Below, one piece after another: positions 22,631 through 35,100 of a stretch of DNA of 64,000 bases. A program made the translations under genes and the position numbers. Each line of letters starts with the position of its first letter. The stretch's first letter is position 1. Below the pieces are notes generated by a model, which worked only from the letters and a program-made list of their open reading frames with translations, ran no database searches and was not told the DNA's origin. Source of the DNA: Meandrina meandrites (Eukaryota; Cnidaria; Anthozoa; Scleractinia; Meandrinidae); assembly GCA_963693305.1 (NCBI GenBank), contig OY855915.1:17549222-17613221 (forward strand), written 5' to 3'.

Positions 22631-23397
22631 TCAATTCAGCGGTAACCGTGATGAACAAGAAAGCACGACAAAAGCGTGACCTTCCTTGAAATAACCTAAA
22701 CTGATCATCGCGATCTTTGTTTACATTCGGGCGTAGATTCACCGTGAGATAATCTTAAGAGAAGAAAACCTCTGTGGCGAAAAAATTTCGCTACCTTCAT
22801 TTTCGGCTCATCTTGTAGCCGTTTAAACGAGTGAAGCTTCTGTGGACGGATGACAAACGGCTAGCGATGGGAAGTCCGTTCGAAAACGGAAAACCGTTTT
22901 CGCGTATGCAAAGTTGCGTTACACTGCCGCCGGTATGGCTCGCCGTTTGAAAACAGTGGAAACCATGCAAAGGATTGAAATATTTCGCTCAAGAAAAACG
23001 AATTTTAGTTATAGAATCTACAAACAAAAGGCACAAACGCTGTAAACAAAGTCCGTCAACACGGAAATTTCTTGGACAATTTCTTAGCCGGTCGGTAAGT
23101 AAAAACATGTTTATAGTCAGTGTGCATTTCCACACAGTTTGTATTTCGCTCACTTAGCGTGTCATTTCGCTCGCTTTTTTGTTTTCCAAATCCTGACACA
23201 CTTCTTTGTTAGAATGAACACGCTCCTTTGTTTTTTTCCGTGCCATGTGAAACAAAAGAAAATTTTAGTGAGCCGTGCGTTCATTTAGCGTGCCAAATTA
23301 GCGTGCCCGTGTCATCACCTCTTTACCTGTTTTCCCTTGGAGGGTCACAAATTATCTACTTATTCGGTCGTCAAAAGTGATTCGCATCTTAAATTAA

Positions 23398-24589
23398 CTC
23401 ATTCCTGACTGATCAAATTACAGTCAAAATTGACCTTTGACCTGTTTAATTTTTTTCTCAGCTGGGATTTAGAATTGAGATGAAAGCTATACCTCATTTA
23501 AAAGGATATGAAATGGGCTTCCAAAAAACAATTTTTTTGTCCAAAACAACCCATAATATTTCTGAATACATTAATTTAATTGACATAAATTAGCATAAAT
23601 TCACAACAAATAATGGACAAAAATAAACAAACTTTAAAACAGTAAAAGTTTGTAAGAAACTTTAAAAAACAAAAATGTTTCATATTATATTGGCAAAATG
23701 TACAGCAATTTTGGCTAAAAAAGATTAATACTGAAATTTTTGGCAATTTTTTGAATTGACGCAGGTGAAACGTGATATGTGAAATTCGAGCTTTTTGTTG
23801 ACACAAAGCTTCAACTCAAATTATCTTTTGATCCGTTGGTCTAAAAACCCTTTTCCTCCGAAAATATCGATCTTACAAAGCTCAAATATATCCAAGACAC
23901 TTATTTCAAAGTATCAGCAAGGTTTCGAGCGTAAAAAGTGAACTATATAAAGCATATCATTGCGTTTCCGATTATGGAATTCGAGTTATTTGTTTACACG
24001 ACGCCGTGCATAAATTACACGGCATTACACTCAATTATCTTCACATCTGTTGTCCTAATCCCCCTTTTCCTCCAAAAATATCGATCTCACAAAGCTCAAA
24101 TATAACCAAGACATTTATTTCAAAGTATCAACAAGGTTTCGAACGTAAGAAGTCGACTAAATACAGCGTTTCGTCGCGTATCAGACCACGCGTGTGGTTT
24201 CACTCAGTTTCACTTCGCGTAATGTTTACTCAATTCTTACCCCGATTCGTCGCTAAAAATCGCATCTGACGATCCCAATCACTTTCTTCGACACTTGAAA
24301 TACCATCGTTGGTGTAATCTTTTTGTTCCAGGAGCTAGAGAACTCTCTCTGGGCTAGTACCGATCGATCGCGGCCGATCGCGGCCACCACGTGTTGAAAT
24401 TGAAAAATCACTGCGTGGGCGTATTCGTCGTGTATGCCACATTCAAGTGTTTCAGCTGAAATTTGCGGAGGGACTGGGTAATTATCTTGTCACGCTTTTT
24501 TTTCGTGGCGATCGGATGTAACGCAAATTTTTGCGAATTTTTTTGGTGGTCTTCAGCGACTGATATTTTAAAGGGCCGTCAGGAAAGAG
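23398..24589. mobile_element. 1.2-kb TTAA insertion in an inverted-repeat arm
   Basis: TTAA at 23394-23397 and 24590-24593 brackets ends reading CTCATTCCTGAC and GTCAGGAAAGAG. The interrupted arm is the mirror of 21620-21680, which still reads through as an uninterrupted CTTAAATTAAACACTTTTTT on the complementary strand, so the empty site is preserved. Inside, two diverged copies of a segment of about 150 bp lie about 190 bp apart (about 23800-23945 and 23995-24145), each with CAAAGTATCA-CAAGGTTTCGA. No open frame of note. Confidence 0.8.
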
Positions 24590-24690
24590 TTAAACACTTT
24601 TTTAGTAAAAACAAATGGAAAACGGTAACTCAATCTTAACTCAATCTTAACTCAAACTCAACTCAAACTCAACTCAACCTCTAACTCGGT

Positions 24691-26147
24691 AAATAGCCGA
24701 TCCCAAGCCGTCAAAGTGTATCCTGTTACTATTGACTGAAGTTTTGTTGAAGGCTGGGGTGTCTAACGGCACGTTTCAAAACTGCCAAACCAACTTTAAT
24801 GTAAGTTTTCTGGCAGTTATAGTAGTAGTAAACTTTCTAGGTTTGATACGTCATTAATCGAGCGACTGTCTGTGAATACCTCAATGAAAACACAGCTTAT
24901 TTTTGATTATAGATCATCAGAGTGGCATTGAACCAAACCCGGGAAAACTCTCCCTCTATGTTCCTTTTGTAACCAACAAACAATAAAACCAATTAGCATA
25001 CCCCAGCGGCTGACTATTGAACCTTGGATAAAAGATAAAAGTGCGTTGATGAATTTTTTAATTACAGCAAAGATCCCAAAAGCCTCACCGCATTCGTTCG
25101 TGCAGATTTAATCAAATCTGAAGCAAACTGGAAACTGTCTTCGGCATCTGATTGAATAATGAGTGCACGAAAGAATTTAAATTAATCAAAAGTGGTCACA
25201 CTATTGGGCTCCTTGTTGTAAAAACTTAGAACTCGAAATCATGACTTGAGCATAAGCGTCGGACAATAATCCTTTCACCCCCCGCACCCATCCACCCAAA
25301 GAGCACGACCCCAACCGTCTTAGGCATAGAAACGCACAGACCTGCAGGGAAAGCCCAGCGACAAGATTGAGGTCTACAGTTGTAGCAAGCTATTTACCAC
25401 GAGTACTATGAAGACGAACGTCGTTGAAATGATTAAATTTGAAATTCCAGTAAATAAAGCCATTTAAAACTTTAGAGAAATTATTAAATTGTAACATTTT
25501 CGTCTTGTGGCCGTGGTCTCCCACCCAAGCTCTCCAAGAGCCTCAGTTGCCGAAGAGTGCTATAAACTCCAGAAAAACGATATGCACAAGTTCGTATATC
25601 AAGGGAAAAAAACCGGAGTTATTGCACGCCACTTGCCATAAGTGTGAATGTTTTGGAATTCTTCGACGCTTTTATGGTTATACGTTAATCTACCCCCTTG
25701 ACGATGTTTGGACAAATTCCCATTGAGTTGTACCTCTATGAAGATACCTCTAACGGCTCAAAATATATTTCGACGGAAAACTGCACGAGAGGTCTTCACA
25801 CCTCACTCAAACCTCACTTCGGTAAAATCTCCCATAGTCTTCTTTTCGTCGTTATTTACTCAATTTCCACAGAGTTTTGGCATATGAATGATTATCAAAA
25901 CAAAACAATTTTCAGAACAATTTTGCTTTTTTAATACGGTAACATTAAACCCAATTTCTCCCTCGATCAGCCTGAAGGTGCAACAGTTATTTTAGATCAG
26001 ACAAGTTGCAACGTGGCATCACAACAGGCTTCCTCTAGGTCTTTAAGAGCATCATTGCACTACATTCTGATAAAATGTGATCACAATTATCCAAAGATCT
26101 CCACAGTGTCACACTACAGTATTTACATTTTGAACTGTTCCAGTGTG
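24691..26147. other. Spacer 3' of sulfatase copy 2
   Basis: This AT-rich region has no protein that I recognise on either strand. It should include the 3' UTR of the minus-strand sulfatase just below 26148, but no canonical polyadenylation hexamer is obvious close to the stop. Confidence 0.5.
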
Positions 26148-29100
26148 TTAGCTTCGCCACGGGCCCCAGTATCCCCTTTCTTGTGCCGTTTTATTTGCCT
26201 TCGGATCCGAGGGTTTCTTCAAAGGTGGCACTAGCCCCTTCATGTAATACTGCACTCTATCTTGCAATTTCTTCACCACATCCGGGAACTTCATACTGAG
26301 GTCTACGTGCTCATTTGGGTCAGCAGTAATGTTGTAAAGTGCAACTTTTATTCTGGAGTTGCCACCCAAATTCTGTCAATAAAATTACATACAAAACGGT
26401 TGATGAAACATACTGCAGTATTTTTAAGGCTTACGAAATTATTATAAGATGTTAGAGGAATTTCACGCGCCGTGATTTGTCAGTTCTCCATAAAGCATGC
26501 CGCTAACGTCACAAGCGTGCTTTATTGAGTTTTATAAAATGCTCGAGTAATTGCGCGCGCTGTGATTGGTCAGTTCGAGTTCATTAAAGCTCCATAAAGC
26601 ACGCTGCTTACGTCACGCGCGTGCTTTATCGAGTTATAATGCACGCTGCTTACGTAACGAGTTTGAGCGCGCGCTATTTCCTTAGCATTTTATAAAAGAA
26701 ATAAAAAACTTCATCCTCGTGCATTGTTGAGTTATATATTAAGCACTTGGAAATTTTTAAGAACACTCGAGAAGTGCGAGAAGCACTCGGCTGCGCCTCG
26801 TGCTTCTCTATGCACTTCACCTCGTTTTCTTAAAAATTCCCGCGTGCTTATATAACTCAACAATGCACTCGGATGCGTTTTTTATTTCTTTAAAAATGCG
26901 CGCAGCTTAGCGCGCGAAATTTAAACTTGCCCTTCATGCATTATCAAGTTATACAAGCACTTGGGAATTTTTAAGAACACCCGAGGAGTGCAATGCACTT
27001 CTCTCGTGTTCTTAAAAATTCCCGCGTGCTTATATAACTCAACAATGCACTCAGCCGCGTTTTTTATTTCTTCAATAAACAAGCCAAAAAATTAATTTGA
27101 GGGTGGATTATAGAGTAAAGAGTTAAATAACATCCCCACTCCATAGACGTAGTTTCTGTTGTATCTGATGGAAGGTCAGGAATTACGGAATATAATGTGG
27201 GAGAGTTGGCAGGTCAGTTGAATAAAACTACGGATTAAAGTAGCACTTTTTGCATCTCATCCGACACATATACAGGGTGTCTGAGTTGGACTGAAGTGGT
27301 CCTGTATTCTGTAATCACTTTAGTTATTTCTTTATTTGCAATTCGTAGAAAACAAATAGCAATAAAAAATGCATTAACAAGAAAAGAGTAGAGTTCAACT
27401 GTTAAACAAACATCGCAACTGTACCTGATCCAACTGCTGGTACTCAGGGGATAATTCTGGTGGCTTATACCACGTTAGATTGGGTACTCTCATCAACAGC
27501 TTCATGTCATCAACACGAATTGCAATCCCCTCGTAATTGTCGAAGTCATTATAGCCATTGTTGCTTGGTGCTACATCAATGTTGTGTAGAATCTCTGTTC
27601 TGGGTGATGGGGCACCTTCAGATACGGTGTGCCATATGTTGAAACCATCCAATGGGGGAAGAGAAGAATCTTGCTTCGTAATTCCTTAAAAGAAAAAGTG
27701 TTATAATGTTAAACAAATCACCCACAATGCATTTGTATGTTAGAGAGAACAGAACATTTATAATAATCGCAACTGAAAAATGTGCTGCTGTTTAGTCATG
27801 TGTACAGCAACTGATGCAAGCACTGACTGTGAGAGAACAAAGTGTGAACCGCAGTGGCATGCCAGTGCTTTCAAGTGAGTTTAAGTATCAGGTGGTATAA
27901 ACTGGCACAAGATGTCCACAAGGTGATAGCTTGTGACCGTGTTTAAACGTCTGAGGCATTCTTTATTTCAAGGATAATCTTTTGCCATGATGTGGAAGCA
28001 TCAGAAAGGATAAATAAAGTAGATGCCGAGTGTAAACATATTTTCAGTCCTCTCAAATAAACAGGTTTCTTAACTAATTTTTTAAAATGCAAAATTGCTT
28101 TGATAATGGCACTGACAGTCCGCATTTCCTCGTTTTCAAACACTTAGCACTTTTTTGGTAAACTTCCAAAAAATTTTGTACATGCTTAGGATGCTGGTTA
28201 AATATCTAACTTTGAACAGTGAAAATGACGACCTTATCTTTGAAGTACTTTTCTTGTTTTTTCTTTTACGTTTGACTGTGGTTGATGATAGCTTACCTGT
28301 AAGGTAGAGGAGAGTTGGGTACCAGTCTGTTACATGAAGTAGTTCTGAACACTTAACTCCAGTCTTTTGCAGCATTTTGCCATGAACGAAGCCTACTCCC
28401 CTGACCCCTCCTTCCCAAAGGCTGCCTTTGTGTCCACGGAGGGGCCAGTTATATCCACCGGAATGTGGAATACCACCATTATCAGTTGAAACGATCATCA
28501 AGGTGTCTTCCCATAACCTACAAGAAAAGAAACCAAATCCAGAAGATCACAACTTGTGCCTGAAGGGATCTCTTGTCTAATCTGACCCATGAAAATGCTT
28601 CAGTTTCAAACTGGGTAAACATTCCAAGTTCCCCTTGCACAAAATTAGCTAAAAGTTAAATGCCCAGGGGGGGGGGGGGGGGGTACTCCCATATATGGGC
28701 TATATAGGTATGTGCATCGGGATAGGGTATGGTTTTTGAGGTTCTCGGTCCTTAAATAGGGTATCATTTTTGCTCCATTTGGCATTGTGTTCCCGGTGTT
28801 ATCCTTAGATAGGGTACCTAAATTCTATCAGCTAAAATAAATGCCAAACTATCCGTTCAACTAGTAGCAAAGCAATTTTGTAAAGATTTGTGTTTTGCCG
28901 TGTGCGGTTAGCCGTTATTTGGATCGTCACCCATCGCTTCTCCTCACCTTGAATAGGGTGTCATTTTTCGGGTTTGAGCCTTGAAAAGGATATCAATTTT
29001 CGTTTTCTTTATCCTTAAATAGGGTCAGGGTTTAAGAACCTTCGCGGCACATTCCTATCCCCTCCCCCCCCCCCCCCCCCCCCCCTGGGGTTAAATGTAA

Positions 29101-32100
29101 GCATTTCCCTTCCTGGAGGCAGAGAGATAAAGTCCATACCTTGAAAGCTGCTGCATGGATATTACGTTACTGTTATTGCTATCATTATTGTTATTATTAT
29201 CACTATTACCGACGGGAATTAGATTGCCTGCCACTAAGATGACTGAGAGATGTACAGTTCTATTATACAGAGGTCCAACTCACGCACACAGGTCATTAGC
29301 TGCCTCGCCTTTTGGGGGTTAAGTGAGGTTTATCTAACTACAACCACCTTAAGCTCCAGTCATCAGCAATAAAACACCTGAGTGTGTAGTTCTGTTACTC
29401 ACCCAGCTTGCTGCAAAGCTTGGGTTACATTCCCTATTGCTTCATCTACTATGTCGACCATTGCCGCATACTCTCGTCTCCTGGTGTTATCAATGAAATG
29501 GTACTTGTTGATATATTCCTCAGGAGCTTGTGTTGGTCCATGCACATTTTGAAATGGTAGATACAGAAACAACGGTGATGAGGCATTGTGGGAAGAGATG
29601 ACACTCTGTGCTTGCTGGAGATTGAAGACAGAATGCAAAATGCAATTTGGAATGTCTCTCCATAATCCATAAACAAAAGAAATAATATAAGCAACACATT
29701 GCAAAGTTTACCTTGAACTATAATCATAATCCAATTTTTAAACAGACGATACCAATTTGCAATCATAGGAATATAGCAATACAGGACACCCAAGCCAGAC
29801 CAGATCACACCACACTCCCTGTACAACTACACGACATACACTGTAGACCGTGGCTTCATGGGTCACTACAAAACTACAGGCCTTTGCCCTCTTACGACAA
29901 CCACACTTCAGCCAAGTGTTATATTGCCTAGGTCAGATTTTACAATTCCATTCCTCCACCTACAAAGCTGTTACATCTGTAGCTGGCTAGTTGGTAAGGA
30001 CAATCATGCATTAGATGCACTGTTTTAAACTCATGGGAATTCGAAATTGGTTTTTAATTATTAATAGTAACCTTAGCATAAAGCCTGGCTGAATAAACTC
30101 CTTCCTTATCCTTGACTGGTTCTTTGTTATCATGCAGATCAAGAATGCCATCCCTATCATGTTTAAAGTGGTCTTCAGCCCCTGTATAAAAGCCATAAAA
30201 TGAATCAAAGCCACGGTACGTTGGGGTGTAAGGCCACTCGTAAAACCCAAGATGCCACTTTCCAACCATATGTGTTGCATACCCTGCCAAGAAATTACAA
30301 CAACTTTAGAAATGATGAAGTGAAAGTGGACATGATGAGGATTCATGGGGGCTCAGTAGCGGTTCAAATGGGTTGGTGGACTCATGTCCTGTACACACAC
30401 CTAAGGAAAATGAGTTAGACTAGTATATTGAGTTACTCCATTTGACAACATAGAGCCCAAAATGGTGACCATTTTTAATTAATTCGCATTGTGTAAGAGT
30501 ATCCATACCTGGCGGCGGCCCATGGAAGGCCTGGAAATACTAAACGAGGGGGTCCCAAAACCCAAAAACCAATACTTGTAAACTAAGGATGGATGGGGAT
30601 TTCAAACCAAAACACCTTCTGTGAGGCAGGTAAACAAATGTATGGATTATTTTCCTGGAACAAAACTCTTTCATGCTGTTTTTGTATCCTTCTGTAGTCA
30701 CTGTCCAATCAAAAATCAAGGACAAATGACATCCAGTTGAATTCTGATATTGGATTACCAACCATGACTTCCCTCAAGGAGGTGCCCCAAACAAATTGAC
30801 AATGAAGTTATAGTCACTGTATTACCAGCTTTCTTGAGTGCCTGTTGTAAGGTTGTGAAGTTAAGTGGCAGTCCGTAAGGCTCATCAGGGCGTATTACTC
30901 CATGCTGTAAACCTGAGTTAACAACAAAGATATTACTTACAATAACTGTGCTTTAATTATCTTTCTAAAATGTTTGAATAACTGCGTGCACTGTGATTGG
31001 TCAGTTTGAGATCATTATAGCTCCACAAAGCATGCGGACTACGTCATGCACATACTTTATTGACTTATAACGCATGCTTAGTTTGAGTGCGTGCAATTTC
31101 CTTAGCATTTTAGAAAAGAAATAAAAAACTTCATCCTCATGCATTTTTGAGTTATATAATTAGCATTTGGTAATTTTTAAGAACTCTCGAAAGGTATGAG
31201 AAGCACTTGGCTGCACCTTGTGTTTCTCTATGCACTTCTCTCATGTTCTTAAAAATTCCTGCGTACTTGTATAACTCAACAATGCACTCGGACATGTTTT
31301 TTATTTCTTTAATAATTATATAGTTCACAGTTGCTGCCACGTGCACCATGACTCCTTATAAAGGTGTATGACCATCTTAGGGCTGATTTGACAGTACAAG
31401 CTAGTTTGTTGTATGCAAATTTATGTAGCATGCATTGTTGATGCTATCACAAGCAGACAATCCTCTCTGACGTACACATAATGATAGGCTATTTGATCTC
31501 ACACATTTTCGATAATTAAATAAAAAAAATGTAACAGCTGACCTCAGTATGATTCAACTGATCGCAAGAAATGTTCCATAAAATACTGGCAGTGACAGCC
31601 ACTGGAGCAAGAAATCAACAGACTCAAAACCCCATCAAATCACAAAATACCACACAAAATAATGACAAGTGAACTTTATCTCATGCCATACAACTTGGAT
31701 CACAGTTTGGGATCAAAAGATGCAAAATCCAGTATTTTGTGTAATATATCAAACACAAGGAAGAGTGTTTCATCACATTTCCAAACGCCGAGAAGAGAGT
31801 TGAAAATATGATCACACGTAGCAGACTTTCGAGGTGTTTGGACATGTGATAAAACACACTCACGAGTGTTTGATAAATCTTCTCAATCGAAACTAAAACT
31901 ACTGAGAAAACAGAGAAATAAAAAATCTATGCTAATTCAGATCAGATTTCAAACCACCGTCACGGTTCTGATTTCCTTTGTGCTAACCAGATGAATTATT
32001 ATTGAGTTTGAGAAGGAGCATTTCTTGCAATCAGTTGAGTCAATCCGAGGTCAGCCGTTACATGTATTACAGAAAATGTATTCGTGAGATCAAACAGCGT

Positions 32101-35100
32101 ATTGTGGGCCTCAAACAGAGAGGATTGTTGGCACGTGATGTTATGCAATAATCACATACACTGTTACATATACTGTACTTAAAAATAAAACACCATTGTT
32201 TAGGCATGCTGGTATTCAAAGCCAGAAGCTTGAGGGTGCGTGTATTCCCGATCCAATTGGAAGTGTTCATTTTTAAGCGATGACATCATAAAAAATGACG
32301 TCATCGCTTAATGCTGGCATGCGACTTACAATTTGAGAGATTAATGTGAGTCAGAATAACTCCATAAATCAAACCAAATTAAAGAGGATTGATAACTAAA
32401 CACATGGGAAAGGTCACGTGAGGTATTTGAGTACAGTTGGCCACTGATAGCTCTCTAAGCTATTTAACAAAAACGGCTCCTTTAGGAGCCACCACATCTA
32501 TAAAAGTCATGACCAACATTGTCTTATTATTATTTAATAAAGTACTTTTCTTAGGCAATGTTTTAAACGTTAAATCACAAGTACACTCGCTCCTTAGCAA
32601 CACGTGCCAATTCCAGTAAACATTCATGGCTTTCTAGTTGCACCCAGACTAGACAAAGTTCCCTAAAGTTTGAATTATTTTGGTTCAAGACAAATCATTT
32701 TTAACTTGGTAGACGAAAGAATCAGTTGAAGAACTGTAAAACATTTCATACGGGCATGCGAACATATTAAAAGCCACTAGCTTTAGCTTTAGCGACCACC
32801 GATTTTAGCGCTGTCGATGTATAAAGTATCAGATCAAAACTATCTGAACAACTTTGACCTTAAATGAAAGACCTCAAACGAAACCAAACCTTAAATGAAA
32901 ACCTGTTTCATAAAGATTATCATTTTATTTCACATTTGAACTTGTGTCGCTTGGAGTTGCGAAAACTGATACGAACCAGTGTTGACACGATGGTGTCAGG
33001 TTGTGTCGCCCCATCGGCTTGTCGCCCCAAGTTGTGTCGCCCCATCGAAATTATGTCGCCCCAACATCGAAGTTTTGTCGCCCCAACATCGAAGTTATGT
33101 CGCCCCGACTTAACTCACAACAAGTTTTAAACTTTGTATATGAAGTAAACGTTAGTAAGGGTCATCGATCGATTAACTCAATGACTTAGAACATGCATGT
33201 AACTTATGAGGATAAGGTTTGAAAGAGTCATTGATCGATTGATTAACTCGAACGACTTAAACCATGTAACTTTGCTGATGTATTGTAAAGTTCTTTGATT
33301 TTCCTTTCCTGTACAAAAGTTCCTTTTAATGTAAAACATGAGAGAAAGGTTAGTTCAATGCAATACAGTTTCTATTTTAGGATACTTTACTTCAAACGAT
33401 TGCAAAAAAAATTCTAAAGTAAGCCAAATTTTGCGTGTTTGGACGATCGATAAAATATAAAATCGGTAAGCGATTCATTCTAAGTTACGTACACTTCCCT
33501 GGGGCGACACAACTTCGATGTTGGGGCGACATAACTTCGATGTTGGGGCGACATAACTTCGATGTTGGGGCGAGATAACTTCGATGGGGCGACACAACTT
33601 GGGGCGACAAGCCGATGGGGCGACACAACCTACATTCCATCGTGACATGTAAATCGTGGTTCATGGCAACGGCGATAGCGCATTTCTTATGCCGAAGTAC
33701 ATGTAAGCATTTCATTTTTTTAATATCAGATCAAAACTATCTGAACAACTTTGACCTTAATGAAAACCTGATTCATAAAGATAAGCGTTTTATTCCACAT
33801 TTGAACTTGTGTCGCTTGGAGTCGCGAAAATTAAATACGAACCAGTGTTGACATGGCATTAGCGAACGCTCATATCTTACGTCGAAGTAAACATTGCATT
33901 TTCATGACATACACGTTTTTTAGACTCGCACAGACAAAACATTTTGTTTGACCTTGAATTATTTAGTTTAAAACACATCGTTTTCAGTTTGGTACCAGAA
34001 GAAGTCAGTCAAAGAACTGTAGAACATTTCAAGACGGGCCTGTGACCTTTAGTTTGCGTAAAGCCGCACGCTAGCAACCATCGATTTTAGCGCTCTCGAT
34101 CCGTGAAGTATCGAATCAAAACTATCCGAAAAACTTCGACCTTGTAATTTAAAATGAAAACCTGTTACCGTTTTATTAGACATCTAAACTTGTGTCGCTT
34201 GAATTTGCGAATACAAATAGTAAAATAAATCAAGACGAGCGTTACGTCGATCGTGATTGCAACAAAACGAATGCGATTCCTACATGTATACACTATAGAT
34301 GTGCACGAAATAATATCTCAATAATACCGTTTGTACATTCACCTGAAGGCAAAGCGTTGGTACTTACAGTGCACTCGCGAGAAACGAGAAACTTCTCGAG
34401 AGAAACGAGACTCGTCTCGAGAGAAACGAGACGCGTCTCGCGAGACGGTGGTAACTTACATTTGGGCGGTACTGTATATTTAAGCTACTGTTATTGTATT
34501 GTCTTTGAAAAGCCTCTAAGGGGAAAGTCAATAAAGTATGTATGTATGTATGTGGTTGTGCGAGTGGACGGTGTCTGTTGTCTGTTGAGATCGACCGATC
34601 TGTCAAACCGAATAGGACTGGGAACTAACTTCAGGAATAAACATCAGAAGAAAAGAATTCAAGTTTAACTCAACAAGAAATCACTGCACAGAACTGAAAG
34701 CACAATACTCCTGGGCAAGTCTGAACGAAAGAGACAAATTATATTTGAAGTGTTTTATTAGATTTAGTAAACAGAAATCTTTAATTTTTTTTAAAACAAA
34801 AGGGCTCAACAATTTCAAGACAACGTTTGACCTTGTATCGTATGTTGTCAGTATCGGATGTCTCCCTGCAAGATAACGCAACTTTTGTCGAACAATCATT
34901 CAACACAGAAGTTGTCAGCTACTTTTATTTACTTTTTTGAAATTTTCTGTCAAATTTCCTGAAAATTCTTAAAAACCCCTTATGAAACATCATCGCTTCT
35001 GCATGCATTGTGTGCCGTTTATTATTGAAGCAGGAAAACCAGAGAACCCAGAGAAAAGGCCTTGGAGCAAGGACGAGAAACAACAACAAACTCAACCCAC

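Larger units (their letters stand above)
21521..24690. mobile_element. 3.2-kb element with TTGAGTT-repeat inverted ends
   Basis: The left end (21521-21680) starts ACCGAGTTAGAGG and contains tandem GAGTTGAGTTT-type units. The same sequence, inverted, forms the right end (24590-24690), ending CTAACTCGGT. The inner part of the right arm continues at about 23347-23397 because a 1.2-kb element (23398-24589) is inserted in it. Another MITE-like element occupies 22251-22630. No transposase is visible and no clear target duplication was found. Confidence 0.6.

Noticed and set aside
33001..33715. Cys-Arg-Pro repeat frames ([14 protein letters not shown] type) resembling a repetitive protein
   Set aside because: Translation of GTCGCCCC tandem units in inverted element ends; different reading frames give equally long products.
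34192..34668. 158-codon frame in the first intron of sulfatase copy 2
   Set aside because: It runs through tandem palindromes and a retroelement-tail-like (TATG)n repeat; no similarity to a protein.
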